Notes: a model not told the origin generated them from the sequence alone. Counted from the stretch's first letter, positions 35,848-45,016 are shown. The stretch is DNA of 64,000 nucleotides from Paenibacillus sp. PAMC 26794 (GCF_000316035.1 NZ_ANHX01000086.1:62001-126000); one strand, 5' to 3'. Translations and numbers: made by a program.

Positions 35848-35915
35848 CAAATCAATATGAACATTGAAATTGTGATATATGTTTGCCTCCCCGGCTGCAC
35901 TATCCTTTTCATGTA

Positions 35916-35954
35916 AGGTGCATAATGCCACATGCAGAGGTGCATTTGGCACAT
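35916..35954 (+). repeat. Tandem imperfect repeats / hairpin before the binding-protein gene
   Basis: AGGTGCATAATGCCACAT (35916-35933) is repeated with changes as AGGTGCATTTGGCACAT (35938-35954). The inner halves also form an 11-bp hairpin with one mismatch (35926-35936 with 35941-35951). It could be an operator or a leader structure, 35-70 nt ahead of the start codon. Confidence 0.5.
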
Positions 35955-35989
35955 AAGGGTATCCAAGTTACCTGAGGAGGGGTTAGTTC

Positions 35990-37642
35990 ATGTATAGAAA
36001 AATGATGACGGCATTACTCGCAATCACGATGGTTGCTGTAACGGCATGCAGTTCGGGGGCCAAGGAAGAACCAACGAAGGAAGCCGCTGCACCACTTGCT
36101 CTGCAAGACGGGAAGTATGAACCCGCGGTACAGATGAGTTATTTGCGGGCCTGGAATGATGATACGAAATTCAAGAATGGGGAAACGGCACAGAACAATG
36201 TGCATACCAAATGGGCCAAGGAACGACTTGGCATCGATCTGACCACGCCATGGGCTGTATCGGTAACCAATGATGCATTTTACACGAAATTGCGCTTGTC
36301 CCTGTCCGCTAACGAAGAACTGCCGGATATTGTCTCCATTCGAGGGGACTACAATCTGGTAAGGGAATTAATTGAGTCCGGCAAGTTTGCCAATGCAGGC
36401 GAGCTGTTTGACAAGTATGCTTCGGACACATGGAAACAGGCATCCGAATCGGCACCGGAAGAATGGTATCCTTACATGTATGAGGGCGAGCGTTACGGCA
36501 TTCCAATCTTCGATTATGCGTATAACGGCGATTCGGTCATGTTTATCCGGGAAGACTGGCTGAAGAAGCTGGGGCTGGAAGAACCGAAAACTATCGATGA
36601 GCTGGTTACGGTCATGGATGCTTTTACAAATCAAGACCCGGATGGGAACGGCAAAAAAGATACGTATGGTCTGACCGTCGGCATGAAGAATGCACTTAAT
36701 ACCTGGATGACGGAATCTGGCTGGATCTTCGGCATGTACAACACGATGCCTGGACAGTGGAATGATGCCGGAGACGGAACACTGCAATATGGTTCCATTC
36801 AGCCAGGTGTGAAGGAAGGCCTAGCAACGATGAAAGATTGGTTGTCCAAAGGTTATCTGCCCAAAGAAGCAGGCGTATATGACGAGATCAAAGCAGCAGA
36901 ATTATTCACCGCAGGTAAAGCAGGAATTATCGTGGGACCACACTGGATGCCAAACTGGCCGATTGATGATGTGAAGAAAAATGTGGATGGTGCCACGTAT
37001 AAGGCCATTGCCTTACCTACAGGGCCAACAGGCGAGAGCCACCAACATGGTTCTGGTGCAAGCAACGGGGTGGTGCTGATTAACAAGGATATGGCGAACC
37101 CGGAGATTTTCTTCACGTATCAGAATTATCTGTTCGACAACTTTGCCAACCCGGAAGTGGGCAGCGAGTTCGAACATGGCTTCGCGCAAGGATATGACTA
37201 TGATATTGTGGACGGCGAAGTGGTTGGTGAAGCTGAAGTGAAGGATGGCGTATCACCACTCAAATATACAATTACGTATGATGGTGCACGGATTCCGAAT
37301 CTGATGATGGAGACGCTGGCGGAACTTGCGAAGGGCAAAGAGTCGGAGACTCCTTTTGAGAAAAATACGAAGATTGCCAACAAACCGGAAGTGTTTGTAG
37401 CCGCTGAGGTGGTCGTTGCGAATAAAGATAATGCCATCAAGAACAAGTTCACGGGAGCACCAACCGAGACGATTAAAATGAAAAAGGACGCGATCGACAA
37501 GCTGGAGAAGGATACGTTCAGCAAGATCATCTATGGTCAGGTAGGCATTGAGGAATTTGATGCGTTTGTGACAAAGTGGAAATCCATGGGCGGGGATGAT
37601 ATTACCGCCGAAGTAAACGAGTGGTATAAGACAGTTAATTAA
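35990..37642 (+). CDS. Oligosaccharide ABC transporter solute-binding lipoprotein, LplA type
   Basis: 550 aa, a large family-1 binding protein as usual for the Lpl/YtcQ group. The lipobox is VAVTAC (Cys ~20). Typical segments are FIREDWLKKLGLEEPKTIDEL and DPDGNGKKDTYGLTVG (a Ca-binding-like loop), and the ELFTAGKAGIIVGPHW stretch. AGGAGGGG precedes ATG 35990. It belongs with the minus-strand permeases at 29909-31818, although separated from them by the regulatory genes. A strong terminator follows. Confidence 0.92.
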   Translation: MYRKMMTALLAITMVAVTACSSGAKEEPTKEAAAPLALQDGKYEPAVQMSYLRAWNDDTKFKNGETAQNNVHTKWAKERLGIDLTTPWAVSVTNDAFYTKLRLSLSANEELPDIVSIRGDYNLVRELIESGKFANAGELFDKYASDTWKQASESAPEEWYPYMYEGERYGIPIFDYAYNGDSVMFIREDWLKKLGLEEPKTIDELVTVMDAFTNQDPDGNGKKDTYGLTVGMKNALNTWMTESGWIFGMYNTMPGQWNDAGDGTLQYGSIQPGVKEGLATMKDWLSKGYLPKEAGVYDEIKAAELFTAGKAGIIVGPHWMPNWPIDDVKKNVDGATYKAIALPTGPTGESHQHGSGASNGVVLINKDMANPEIFFTYQNYLFDNFANPEVGSEFEHGFAQGYDYDIVDGEVVGEAEVKDGVSPLKYTITYDGARIPNLMMETLAELAKGKESETPFEKNTKIANKPEVFVAAEVVVANKDNAIKNKFTGAPTETIKMKKDAIDKLEKDTFSKIIYGQVGIEEFDAFVTKWKSMGGDDITAEVNEWYKTVN

Positions 37643-37648
37643 TAAACA

Positions 37649-37694
37649 AAAGCAGGGTAGAACGATGAATTCATCGGATCTACCCTGCTTTTTT
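37649..37694 (+). terminator. Rho-independent terminator
   Basis: AAAGCAGGGTAG arm and its complement CTACCCTGCTTT, with a smaller inner GATGAATTCATC stem, then a T run. Confidence 0.92.
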
Positions 37695-37765
37695 GTCTCG
37701 AATAACATTTATGGAAAAATAGAGTCTTAGGAGTTATAGCTACCAATCTATATCGGACAGATCGG

Positions 37766-38008
37766 CTATGACTCACAGCGGACAAAAGTAACGTTTTTCC
37801 CTAAAACCACATTATCCACCTTCCATCCGGCATTTAACCAGGATAATGCTTGTGTATGATTCATGGAATTATTCACCCACCATTGTTCGCGATTATACGC
37901 TGTAGGGGGTAACGTAAATCCGAGAATTTCCTCAAGCTCTGCATATGTAAGGGTGATTGAAACCTGATTCAAATAGTTTTCCAAGGGGAAGTATTTGCTG
38001 TAGCTCAT
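37766..38008 (-). CDS. Small DUF7662-like protein
   Basis: 80 aa. The pattern FPLENYLNQ...LTYAELEEILGFTLP...WWVNN...ALSWLNAGWKVDNV...VTFVR fits the short DUF7662 family, often found near mobile or regulatory genes. The role is unknown. AGGAGG precedes ATG 38008. It is monocistronic, on the opposite strand to its neighbours. Confidence 0.7.
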   Translation of the reverse strand: MSYSKYFPLENYLNQVSITLTYAELEEILGFTLPPTAYNREQWWVNNSMNHTQALSWLNAGWKVDNVVLGKNVTFVRCES

Positions 38009-38349
38009 TTATTCGAACCTCCTGAAAAGGAATACAATAATTATACAACGTAGGGATGATGATAGCGAGGGCAAGCCGAGAGTGTACATAGATATGAAAA
38101 AAAGGAATCCGTATCCGTAGATCTCTTTGACTAGGGCATGTCTTAAATACCACTTATGGGCATCTTTCACCACCTTTTCTCCCCCTGCTGCCTTATTGTT
38201 CCGGGTGTGCTGGAGAGAGTAAAATAATAGGTAGTATACGAACATCAATACGTATTTATAACATAGATGCCCCGGATTGATCCGGGATTCATAGAGGTTC
38301 AAGTGTGGTTGATGAACATCATAAGATGCATGGGAAGGCAGGAGATTAG
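38009..38349. other. Intergenic, no gene seen
   Basis: About 340 bases between divergent genes. A minus-strand frame across it gives a Tyr/Leu/Ile-rich translation with no ribosome site and is not believed. No RNA structure was recognised. Confidence 0.4.
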
Positions 38350-40065
38350 ATGAGTACACTTTATGATCAGGCGATGGAAGAGATGATAACGACGATTCAT
38401 GAATGGTTTGATGAACAGGAAAAGCGGGATGACTTGGAAAGTGTTGTGAAGCGAACCACGCTGCAAATGGGTATTGTTAATGATATTGTGCTGGATTACA
38501 AACCTGGACGGACCACGGTAGACAGCCTGGATCTGGGTTTGGATGATGATGTGAAATCAAAGCAGGCAGTAGCCTTTACCGAGGAGCAGGTACGGAATGA
38601 GATCGGGCCTAAGCTTGTAGAGGTTGTCCAAGCTAGATTGGACAAGCTGGCAGATACTCCGTTGATTGACTACCGCTTCACCTTGCGTGGGAAATTCCCA
38701 ACAACCGAAGGCAAGCTGCAACTGACTTTATTGGAATGGATAAACGAAGAGAAAAGAAAGCAGCTCCTTGAGCGTATTCATACCTATGTAGACAAGAATC
38801 TGGAGAACAGTACATATCCAACAAAGCCGTTGGAATCCTTCTTTTTGACGCGTCATCTGCTTGACCCTAAACTGTTTCCTGAACTGGATGTAGCATGGAT
38901 CCTCAGGCAGTATGACCGGATTCAAGAGTTGAATCAGGGTCGCCCGGAGGCACTTGCCGAACATCGGGGTGATATTACTCGTGCGTTGACGGCATGGGCG
39001 GAGAATCAGTTTTTGCCACAGTATTTTGATGTGCAGTCCTCGGCTTATCGTACCAATGAATATTCCCTTAAGCCAGGAGTTACGCTTCAATCGAACATCG
39101 ATACACAGACAGGCCAATATTCGGACGAGCAGGGGAAGGCGCAAACATTCGGGACTCAACCAATAGATCTGCTGTTATACGCGGCGGTCATGATTCTACG
39201 ATTTGAGCCGAGTTATAGCAAAGCCCAAGGTCAGACTTTCCTGGAACTCGCGAAGCAACTCGGCAGCAGACGTGCGGCACGTATGATGACAGAAGGCAGC
39301 GGAACGTATGCGAAGGACGATATTCATGTGAAAACGGAAGAAGTAGAATGCAAAGCAAATGATGTATTTGCTCTGATGAACATTCACATTCGTAAGGAGG
39401 AGGCGGGTGCCTATCAACAGGCACTTACCTTTATCATTCATTTATTGAAACAGGGATTTCCAAAAGGTTATAAGATCAAGCTGAAATCTGCCGTAAAGCA
39501 GTATTTGCCGATCAAGGGACTCGCGAAGTCGGATACCCACCGATTCTTTGCGAATGCACTGGAATACCCGGAGCTGCATCCACTCCTGGAAGAGTATGCG
39601 CGTGAGGCTATCCAGGAGTTTGAGTTCTACGAGGATACCGAGGGAGAGAAAAGCTGTATGCCAGGCAGTTATGCAACCTTTGGACTGGGGCTTGTGGATG
39701 AGCGGTATTTCCCGCTGGTTGAATATTACATGGGCGAAGTGGATGATGAGCATCAGTTAATTCAGGATAAGTTTATTGCGGCATTTGTAGAAAAACAGGG
39801 TGTCACGGCTCAATCCATACCTGCTTTAGTCGCCAGCTTGCGTCGTTCTACGGACAGTCTGAAGCTGAAGATTCAGACTGAGCTGGAGAATGAGGAAATA
39901 CTCGAACTGTTGGTTAGACAGATTCAAGAACTTGAGTATTATGAAGCGGAACATGTACTCTATCCGATCTTTGGCAAGGTGGAGAAGCTCTCAATGCTCG
40001 CTCGCAAAGCGGAGGGAAGACGGAAGGAATTATTGCTGGAACTGTTGCAGGCTGCAGGGAAGTGA
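38350..40065 (+). CDS. Large unknown protein (possibly DUF6138)
   Basis: 571 aa, soluble, acidic and mostly helical, with no signal peptide or membrane segment. I tentatively connect it with the DUF6138 family from its overall look (N-terminal YDQAMEEMITTIHEWFDEQE and C-terminal helical repeats), but cannot confirm this. AGGAGA precedes ATG 38350. It is followed 90 nt downstream by an FGE-like protein gene on the same strand, suggesting a functional pair. No catalytic motif was spotted. Confidence 0.7.
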   Translation: MSTLYDQAMEEMITTIHEWFDEQEKRDDLESVVKRTTLQMGIVNDIVLDYKPGRTTVDSLDLGLDDDVKSKQAVAFTEEQVRNEIGPKLVEVVQARLDKLADTPLIDYRFTLRGKFPTTEGKLQLTLLEWINEEKRKQLLERIHTYVDKNLENSTYPTKPLESFFLTRHLLDPKLFPELDVAWILRQYDRIQELNQGRPEALAEHRGDITRALTAWAENQFLPQYFDVQSSAYRTNEYSLKPGVTLQSNIDTQTGQYSDEQGKAQTFGTQPIDLLLYAAVMILRFEPSYSKAQGQTFLELAKQLGSRRAARMMTEGSGTYAKDDIHVKTEEVECKANDVFALMNIHIRKEEAGAYQQALTFIIHLLKQGFPKGYKIKLKSAVKQYLPIKGLAKSDTHRFFANALEYPELHPLLEEYAREAIQEFEFYEDTEGEKSCMPGSYATFGLGLVDERYFPLVEYYMGEVDDEHQLIQDKFIAAFVEKQGVTAQSIPALVASLRRSTDSLKLKIQTELENEEILELLVRQIQELEYYEAEHVLYPIFGKVEKLSMLARKAEGRRKELLLELLQAAGK

Positions 40066-40155
40066 AAATGTAAACAACACAAGTAAGATTGTGCTGTGCC
40101 AGCCAGTGAAGCATTTTAGAGAAGTGAAAGTGTATAAGGAAAGGTGGGGAGAGTT

Positions 40156-41208
40156 ATGGAAACATTGAGACGAAACATGTGGCAGGGGTTGAATGCTCAG
40201 GACAAAGAGGCTTGGATGCGTAAGCTTGTTCGTCAGTTACCAGATGGTATGGTATATGAGGGTCTCGAGACATTTGAACGATTCGGGTTGCGGATGGAGA
40301 CAGGTGTATTTACGGAGGATGGGCTGAGATTTGTATTTGTGCCTGGGGATCAAGTAACACTCGGCTGGGATCGTTGGCAGCATGGTATGAACGAAGAGAC
40401 ATCAGCCGACCTGCATGAAACGGTCAGTGAGTATGGTGTGGAGGACGTGGATTCGTTTCTGGCGAGTCAAATGTCACCTGTAAGAACGGTCAACATTGCG
40501 CCGATGCTTGTGGAATGCGAACTGATCTCACTTGGCTGGATTGAAGTGTCCAAGGAGGAAGCATTTGCACAGGAAAATCCTGATTTCCCGTCAGCACTGG
40601 AGCAGTTTAAGCAGTCGGAGATCCGTGAATATGAATTGCATCAACAATTTCGTCTGATTCGCCAGAGTGAGAATGAAGTCCGAATCCTGTGGTTCAACGA
40701 AGGAATAGAATTGGAAGACGTTGTGAGGGAGGAAGCTGCGGCGGGTTTTGGTTTGCTGACCGAAGACGAATGGGAGTATATCTATGGCGGCGGTTGTCGC
40801 ACGTTATTTCCCTGGGGTGACAGCTTCGACTATACGATGAGATTGAAGCACTTTGGCAGTCTGGAAGGCGTGGATGAGATTGTGGATGGATCTGCAGAGA
40901 CGGCCTCTTCACGGGTTGAAGAAAAGGATTATCGTCCTTATGATCTAGAACTGCCGAATTTCTTCGGAGTGCAATTTGCCGGAGACCCCTACAAGTATGA
41001 GCTTACGCTCAATTCGTCTGGGGATGTGATACCCAAAGGCGGAGACGGTGGTAGCCTGATATGTGGTGGTACAGGGCCTCTGGTTGGTTTCTTGCCTGCT
41101 GCTGCGGTCTATTATCGAGACGTTAATGCCAGTGAACTCGACTGGGAGGATCTGATGGATGCGATGGTCTATCGCAGGGTTGTTCGTTTAACGGAAATGG
41201 CACTGTAA
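40156..41208 (+). CDS. Formylglycine-generating-enzyme-like (SUMF1/FGE-sulfatase fold) protein
   Basis: About 350 aa from ATG 40156 (AAAGGTGGGGA upstream). The fold signature is spread along the whole protein: LRFVFVPGDQVTLGWD (~57-72), RTVNIAPMLVECELISLGW (~110-128, the position of the usual YEVT segment), LLTEDEWEYIYGGG and FPWGD (~200-222), PNFFGVQFAGD (~267-277, for NxFGLxDMxGN), and GDGGSLICGG (~297-305, for the RGGSW segment). The match is diverged, so sulfatase maturation is not implied. Such domains also occur in ligand-binding proteins. Probable partner of the upstream unknown gene. Confidence 0.65.
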   Translation: METLRRNMWQGLNAQDKEAWMRKLVRQLPDGMVYEGLETFERFGLRMETGVFTEDGLRFVFVPGDQVTLGWDRWQHGMNEETSADLHETVSEYGVEDVDSFLASQMSPVRTVNIAPMLVECELISLGWIEVSKEEAFAQENPDFPSALEQFKQSEIREYELHQQFRLIRQSENEVRILWFNEGIELEDVVREEAAAGFGLLTEDEWEYIYGGGCRTLFPWGDSFDYTMRLKHFGSLEGVDEIVDGSAETASSRVEEKDYRPYDLELPNFFGVQFAGDPYKYELTLNSSGDVIPKGGDGGSLICGGTGPLVGFLPAAAVYYRDVNASELDWEDLMDAMVYRRVVRLTEMAL

Positions 41209-41290
41209 TTATGACGAAACGTATCTATCAAGCTGTAGTTGCATATAGGGATGAGGAAGAGGTCTTTGTGCAGAGTTTGAGCATACGTAA

Positions 41291-41349
41291 CACACATCAA
41301 ATCAGCCCCAGCTCATAGAGCGGGACCGAAATGATGTGTGTTTATTTTT
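41291..41349. terminator. Terminator between converging genes
   Basis: CACACATCA (41291-41299) pairs with TGATGTGTG (41332-41340) around a structured loop, with TTTATTTTTG on the plus side. Confidence 0.7.
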
Positions 41350-41351
41350 GT

Positions 41352-42461
41352 TTATTTCACTTTTTGTACGGATACCGCCATTTGCTCCAGTTGAGTATGA
41401 GTCAATTGGTTATTCGGTGAGCTGATAGTAACATAACGATCATCCAGCTTGAACGTGAGCATATCCGTTTGATCTGGTGTGTACCATTTGGCTGATACGC
41501 CATTAGGCAGTTTTACCGTTTTGCCATCATAGCTGAACGAGTAATCTTTAGGGGATACCGTTACATTCATACGATTGAAAACAAAGTTTACACCATCGCC
41601 GCCTGCACCTACGCTTTTGAACGTATCTCCAGCAACCATGTGTTGTGGGGCATAGGCTGTTGTGAACCCGTCAAACTTCGCAAATGCTTTACGAATGTTA
41701 TCCAATTGTTGTTTGCTATAGTTCACATCTGCAAATGCAGTGATCCCTTGATCGTTGTTGCCAGTTGCCTTCTGAACAGAGACAGCGACTTGTTGCAGCT
41801 GAGCTTGACTCAGCTTATGATCCGGGGAGCTAAGCGTAACGTAGCGATCATCCAGTTGGAATGTGAGCATACCCGTTTGATCTGGTGTATACCATTTGGC
41901 GATAACGCCATTGGACAGTTTCACGTCTTTGCTTGTATAACCGTCCGAATAATCTCTTGGAGACACATCCACTTTCATATGGTTGAAAACAAAACTGACG
42001 CCGTCGCCACCCGCACCTACACTTTTGAACGTGTCACCTGCGATCATCTGCTGAGGGGCATAAGCGGTCTCGAACCCATCGAATTGTGCAAAAGCTTTTT
42101 GAATCGCCTCTTTTTGTGCTGCGCTATACGTTACATTTGTCAAAGCTGATGGGTTGCTTGTCGCTTGGCCGATAATGACCTGTCCTTTTTTGCCGTCATA
42201 GGATACAGGCACATGCAGTGCATCGGCAAGCGCTCGTACGGGCAGATAAGTAGAGTTATTATAAGTAATTGGCGCAAGTTTGTTGCCATTGCCATCCGTT
42301 GGTGAGTAAGCCGCGCCATCGACATTAAAGCTGATTCCATGGTTAAGGTATGCAGAGATTTTCTCCAGTTGCGTTCCGGCAAATACACCCGTTGCTCCTG
42401 TTAATGTCATGCCCAGTACCATCATCGTTGCTACGGATTTCTTCATGTTTTTTTTCATCAT
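41352..42461 (-). CDS. Secreted protein with CuAO-N-like domain and two tandem repeats
   Basis: About 369 aa from ATG 42461 (GAAGGAGAG upstream). A signal peptide (ending GVFAG) leads into a copper-amine-oxidase-N1-like stalk domain (~35-100; ITYNNSTYLPVRALADAL is the hallmark). Two near-identical repeats of ~120 residues follow, each holding DGF-TAYAPQ, AGDTFKSVGAGGDGV, KWYTPDQT and DDRYVT. The CuAO-N1 domain in Bacillales secreted proteins is a wall-associated module, not an oxidase. The function of the repeats is unknown. Confidence 0.8.
   Translation of the reverse strand: MMKKNMKKSVATMMVLGMTLTGATGVFAGTQLEKISAYLNHGISFNVDGAAYSPTDGNGNKLAPITYNNSTYLPVRALADALHVPVSYDGKKGQVIIGQATSNPSALTNVTYSAAQKEAIQKAFAQFDGFETAYAPQQMIAGDTFKSVGAGGDGVSFVFNHMKVDVSPRDYSDGYTSKDVKLSNGVIAKWYTPDQTGMLTFQLDDRYVTLSSPDHKLSQAQLQQVAVSVQKATGNNDQGITAFADVNYSKQQLDNIRKAFAKFDGFTTAYAPQHMVAGDTFKSVGAGGDGVNFVFNRMNVTVSPKDYSFSYDGKTVKLPNGVSAKWYTPDQTDMLTFKLDDRYVTISSPNNQLTHTQLEQMAVSVQKVK
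41358..41726 (-). repeat. Internal duplication, copy 2
   Basis: Encodes the second ~123-residue repeat of the secreted CuAO-N-like protein. It is closely similar in protein sequence to the first copy at 41769-42134. Confidence 0.8.
41769..42134 (-). repeat. Internal duplication, copy 1
   Basis: Encodes the first ~122-residue repeat. A short linker (about 14 residues) separates it from copy 2. Confidence 0.8.
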
Positions 42462-42661
42462 ATATCTCTCCTTCAAGTTGGGGGTTAGTTTTGTTTAATG
42501 GGCTCGCTGTCCCTTATGGCTTTATATTAAACCCCGAACATATCCAGAATAATTCTGAATTATCTCCAACTTGTAAACATGTGTATATATACGGAGAATG
42601 TAGAACGAAAACTGAAGCTACTTGGTGTGTTTGAACGTATTCTTTGCCAAATCGAAACATT

Positions 42662-42868
42662 TTAGTTAAAAAGATAGAGGATTAGTCCGCCAAAACCAAG
42701 GACAATAGCACCAACGTATACATAGGAAAGTTTGCTTAGGTTTTGCTTTGTGCGGCGGTCATATTCGGGGTTGCTGGTCTGATTGGCTTTGGAATTTCCG
42801 ATGATCATGGTAGCAATACCTCCAAACAAGGCGATACCCACAATTAAAACATAAGGCAACCAGGTCAT
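42662..42868 (-). CDS. Small two-helix membrane protein
   Basis: 68 aa. Helices ~4-22 and ~48-66 flank a charged loop (NPEYDRRTKQNLSK). GAAGGAGG precedes ATG 42868. No family was recognised. It is divergent from the secreted repeat protein at 43199 and carries no terminator that I could fix. Confidence 0.6.
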   Translation of the reverse strand: MTWLPYVLIVGIALFGGIATMIIGNSKANQTSNPEYDRRTKQNLSKLSYVYVGAIVLGFGGLILYLFN

Positions 42869-43198
42869 GAATGGACCTCCTTCGCGAATAATATGATATG
42901 TCCTTATTGTACTTCAGGATAACCTTTGATGTAAGCTTTAGTTGAGAAATAAAGGAAAATGAAGTATCTATATTACAGTATGTATGTGGTATTGGATCGG
43001 AAAGATCACTATAATTTTATATTTTTTTAATTCAAAAAAACCTTGATACAACAGGCATTCGCAGCTTTCTTCACTGAAGGTTGCGAATTTTTTTTGCCCA
43101 CAGAGTGATCCAGAATAGAGAACCCTGCGTTACACCCTATGAAGACAACGACGAGGAAAGAAATTATACACAAAACATAATCGAGGAGTGAACACGTA
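42869..43198. other. Divergent intergenic region with an orphan terminator
   Basis: About 330 AT-rich bases. A TATAAT at 43010-43015 has no good -35. The plus-strand intrinsic terminator at 43060-43100 lies inside this gap, ahead of the 43199 gene; see the separate entry. Confidence 0.45.
43060..43100 (+). terminator. Leader terminator (possible attenuator) before the 43199 gene
   Basis: ATTCGCA and TGCGAAT arms enclose an inner CTTC-ACT-GAAG stem, then eight T. No gene on the plus strand ends here, so it may regulate the downstream gene or end a short RNA. Confidence 0.7.
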
Positions 43199-44827
43199 AT
43201 GAAAATGAAAATGAAGAAGTTTATCGCACCTGTACTTAGCTTGACACTGTTGATGCCGGGGATCGCTGGAGCAGCTTCCGCACCACAGACACCAATGACA
43301 ATGATGAAAGCATCCGTGAACACACCGGCGGCTGACCTGAGAGCGAACCTGGACCACCTGCTGTCCGAGCATTTTGCACTCGCAGTAACAGCAATGGCGA
43401 AAGCCTATGACGGAGCAAAAGATGCAGATGCAGCTTACAAAGCACTCGACCAGAATGCACTGGATATGCAACCAGCAATCGCTTCCCTATACGGTGACGC
43501 AGGTGCCAAAGAATTCGAACGCATCTTCCGCGCTCATAACAAATACACAGATGATCTGGTGAAAGCAACCAAAATGGGCAACCAAGCTGGAATCAAACAA
43601 GCACAAGCAAACATCAACGGTTTCGTGGATGAGTTCTCCACATTCCTGAGCACAGCTACCGAAGGCAAGTTGCCAAAAGCAGCAGCCAAACAGGCGCTGC
43701 AAGTACATGAAGATCTCGTGCAAAAAGTATTCGATGAGTATGTAGCTGGAGATTACGCTGATGCATACAAGGCTTACCGTGAAGGTTTCAAAGAAATGTT
43801 CGACGTAAGTAAGGCACTCTCCACGGCCATTACTACACAAATGCCTGAGAAATTCGAAAATACCAAAGCGGATACAAAAGCAGCTGATCTGAGATCTGCA
43901 CTCAACCACTTGGCTTCCGAACACTTTGCGCTTTCGGCTCTGCAAATGCAAGAGCAATTTGATGGACGTACAGCCGCTTCCAACGCACTGATTACAGCTG
44001 AAGCTGGAAACACAGCTGACTTCAAAGCAGCGATTGCTTCCGTTTACGGTAACGATGGTGCCAATGCTTTCGAGAAAATTTGGGTAACGAACCACGTTAA
44101 TGCACAAAGCGACTATGTAAAAGCTGTTAAAAACAACGATGCTGCGGCTCGTGCGGCAGTAGAGAAACGTATTGAAGGATTTACAACAGAATTTGCTACA
44201 TTCCTGGATTCAGCAACAGCTGGAAATCTGCCAAAAGCAGCAGGACAACAAGCGCTGACAACACATGAAAATCAAGTACAAAACGTATTGAATCAATATG
44301 CAGCAGGTAACTATGATGCTTCTTACACAACAAATCGTGAAGGCTTCAAAGTTATGTTTGGTGTAGGTCAAGCCCTTGGTAACGCCATCGTGACTCAATT
44401 CAATGACAAATTCCAAGAGTCAGCAACACCCGCACCAGCGCCAGAAATGACAACGGTGTGGATGCAACTGAACAGCAAAATGCTGAAAATTAACGACAAA
44501 ACAACCAACATGGACACTACACCAGTGCTTTGGAAAAACACAACATACATTCCACTGCGTTTCCTGAGTGAAGGTATTGGTGCAACGGTGAAATGGGACA
44601 AAAAAGCACAGCAAGTAACGGTAATGGCTGGCGACGATACCCTTGAATTCTGGGTGAACAACAACGTTATGGAAGTGAACGGTGTGAAGAAAAACGTGGG
44701 TTCAACTGTATTTGTAAACAAAGATGGACGTACGCAAGTACCTCTGCGCTTCATTGCTGAACTTCTGAACTGGGACGTGAAATGGGCACAAAAAGATGGT
44801 TCCATTACGCTGACTAAATCGATGTAA
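43199..44827 (+). CDS. Secreted protein with two helical repeats and C-terminal CuAO-N-like domain
   Basis: 542 aa. Signal peptide (~1-28, ending GAASA). Two ~175-residue repeats (~45-220 and ~229-402) share ADLR..L.HL.SEHFAL, FDG/YDG, a LPKAA..QAL..HE core and REGFK.MF. The C-terminal domain (~415-541) is a CuAO-N1 module: TTYIPLRFLSEGIGATVKWD and QVPLRFIAELLNWDVKWAQ. The repeats look four-helix-like and His-containing; they might bind metal, but this is not shown. GAGGAG precedes ATG 43199. Confidence 0.8.
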   Translation: MKMKMKKFIAPVLSLTLLMPGIAGAASAPQTPMTMMKASVNTPAADLRANLDHLLSEHFALAVTAMAKAYDGAKDADAAYKALDQNALDMQPAIASLYGDAGAKEFERIFRAHNKYTDDLVKATKMGNQAGIKQAQANINGFVDEFSTFLSTATEGKLPKAAAKQALQVHEDLVQKVFDEYVAGDYADAYKAYREGFKEMFDVSKALSTAITTQMPEKFENTKADTKAADLRSALNHLASEHFALSALQMQEQFDGRTAASNALITAEAGNTADFKAAIASVYGNDGANAFEKIWVTNHVNAQSDYVKAVKNNDAAARAAVEKRIEGFTTEFATFLDSATAGNLPKAAGQQALTTHENQVQNVLNQYAAGNYDASYTTNREGFKVMFGVGQALGNAIVTQFNDKFQESATPAPAPEMTTVWMQLNSKMLKINDKTTNMDTTPVLWKNTTYIPLRFLSEGIGATVKWDKKAQQVTVMAGDDTLEFWVNNNVMEVNGVKKNVGSTVFVNKDGRTQVPLRFIAELLNWDVKWAQKDGSITLTKSM

Positions 44828-44858
44828 TACAGCCTTTTATATATGAATCAAACAAAAG

Positions 44859-44884
44859 AGCTGCCCCATACGGCAGCTTTTTTG
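44859..44884 (+). terminator. Rho-independent terminator
   Basis: AGCTGCC (44859-44865) / GGCAGCT (44872-44878), then T run. Confidence 0.9.
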
Positions 44885-45016
44885 TATTCACCCAAAAGTT
44901 CCAAATATTTGGTATAATCATCGAGTAATGACCTACATAACAGCTTGAATAGCCGATGGAGTCTAGAATGATGTATGATAATTTGGTATAAGCAAAATGA
45001 AGAGGGGGACAGAGGA

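Noticed and set aside
38009..38359. 116-codon minus-strand frame in the intergenic region
   Set aside because: Low-plausibility Tyr/Leu/Ile-rich translation, no ribosome site, and its start overlaps the next gene.
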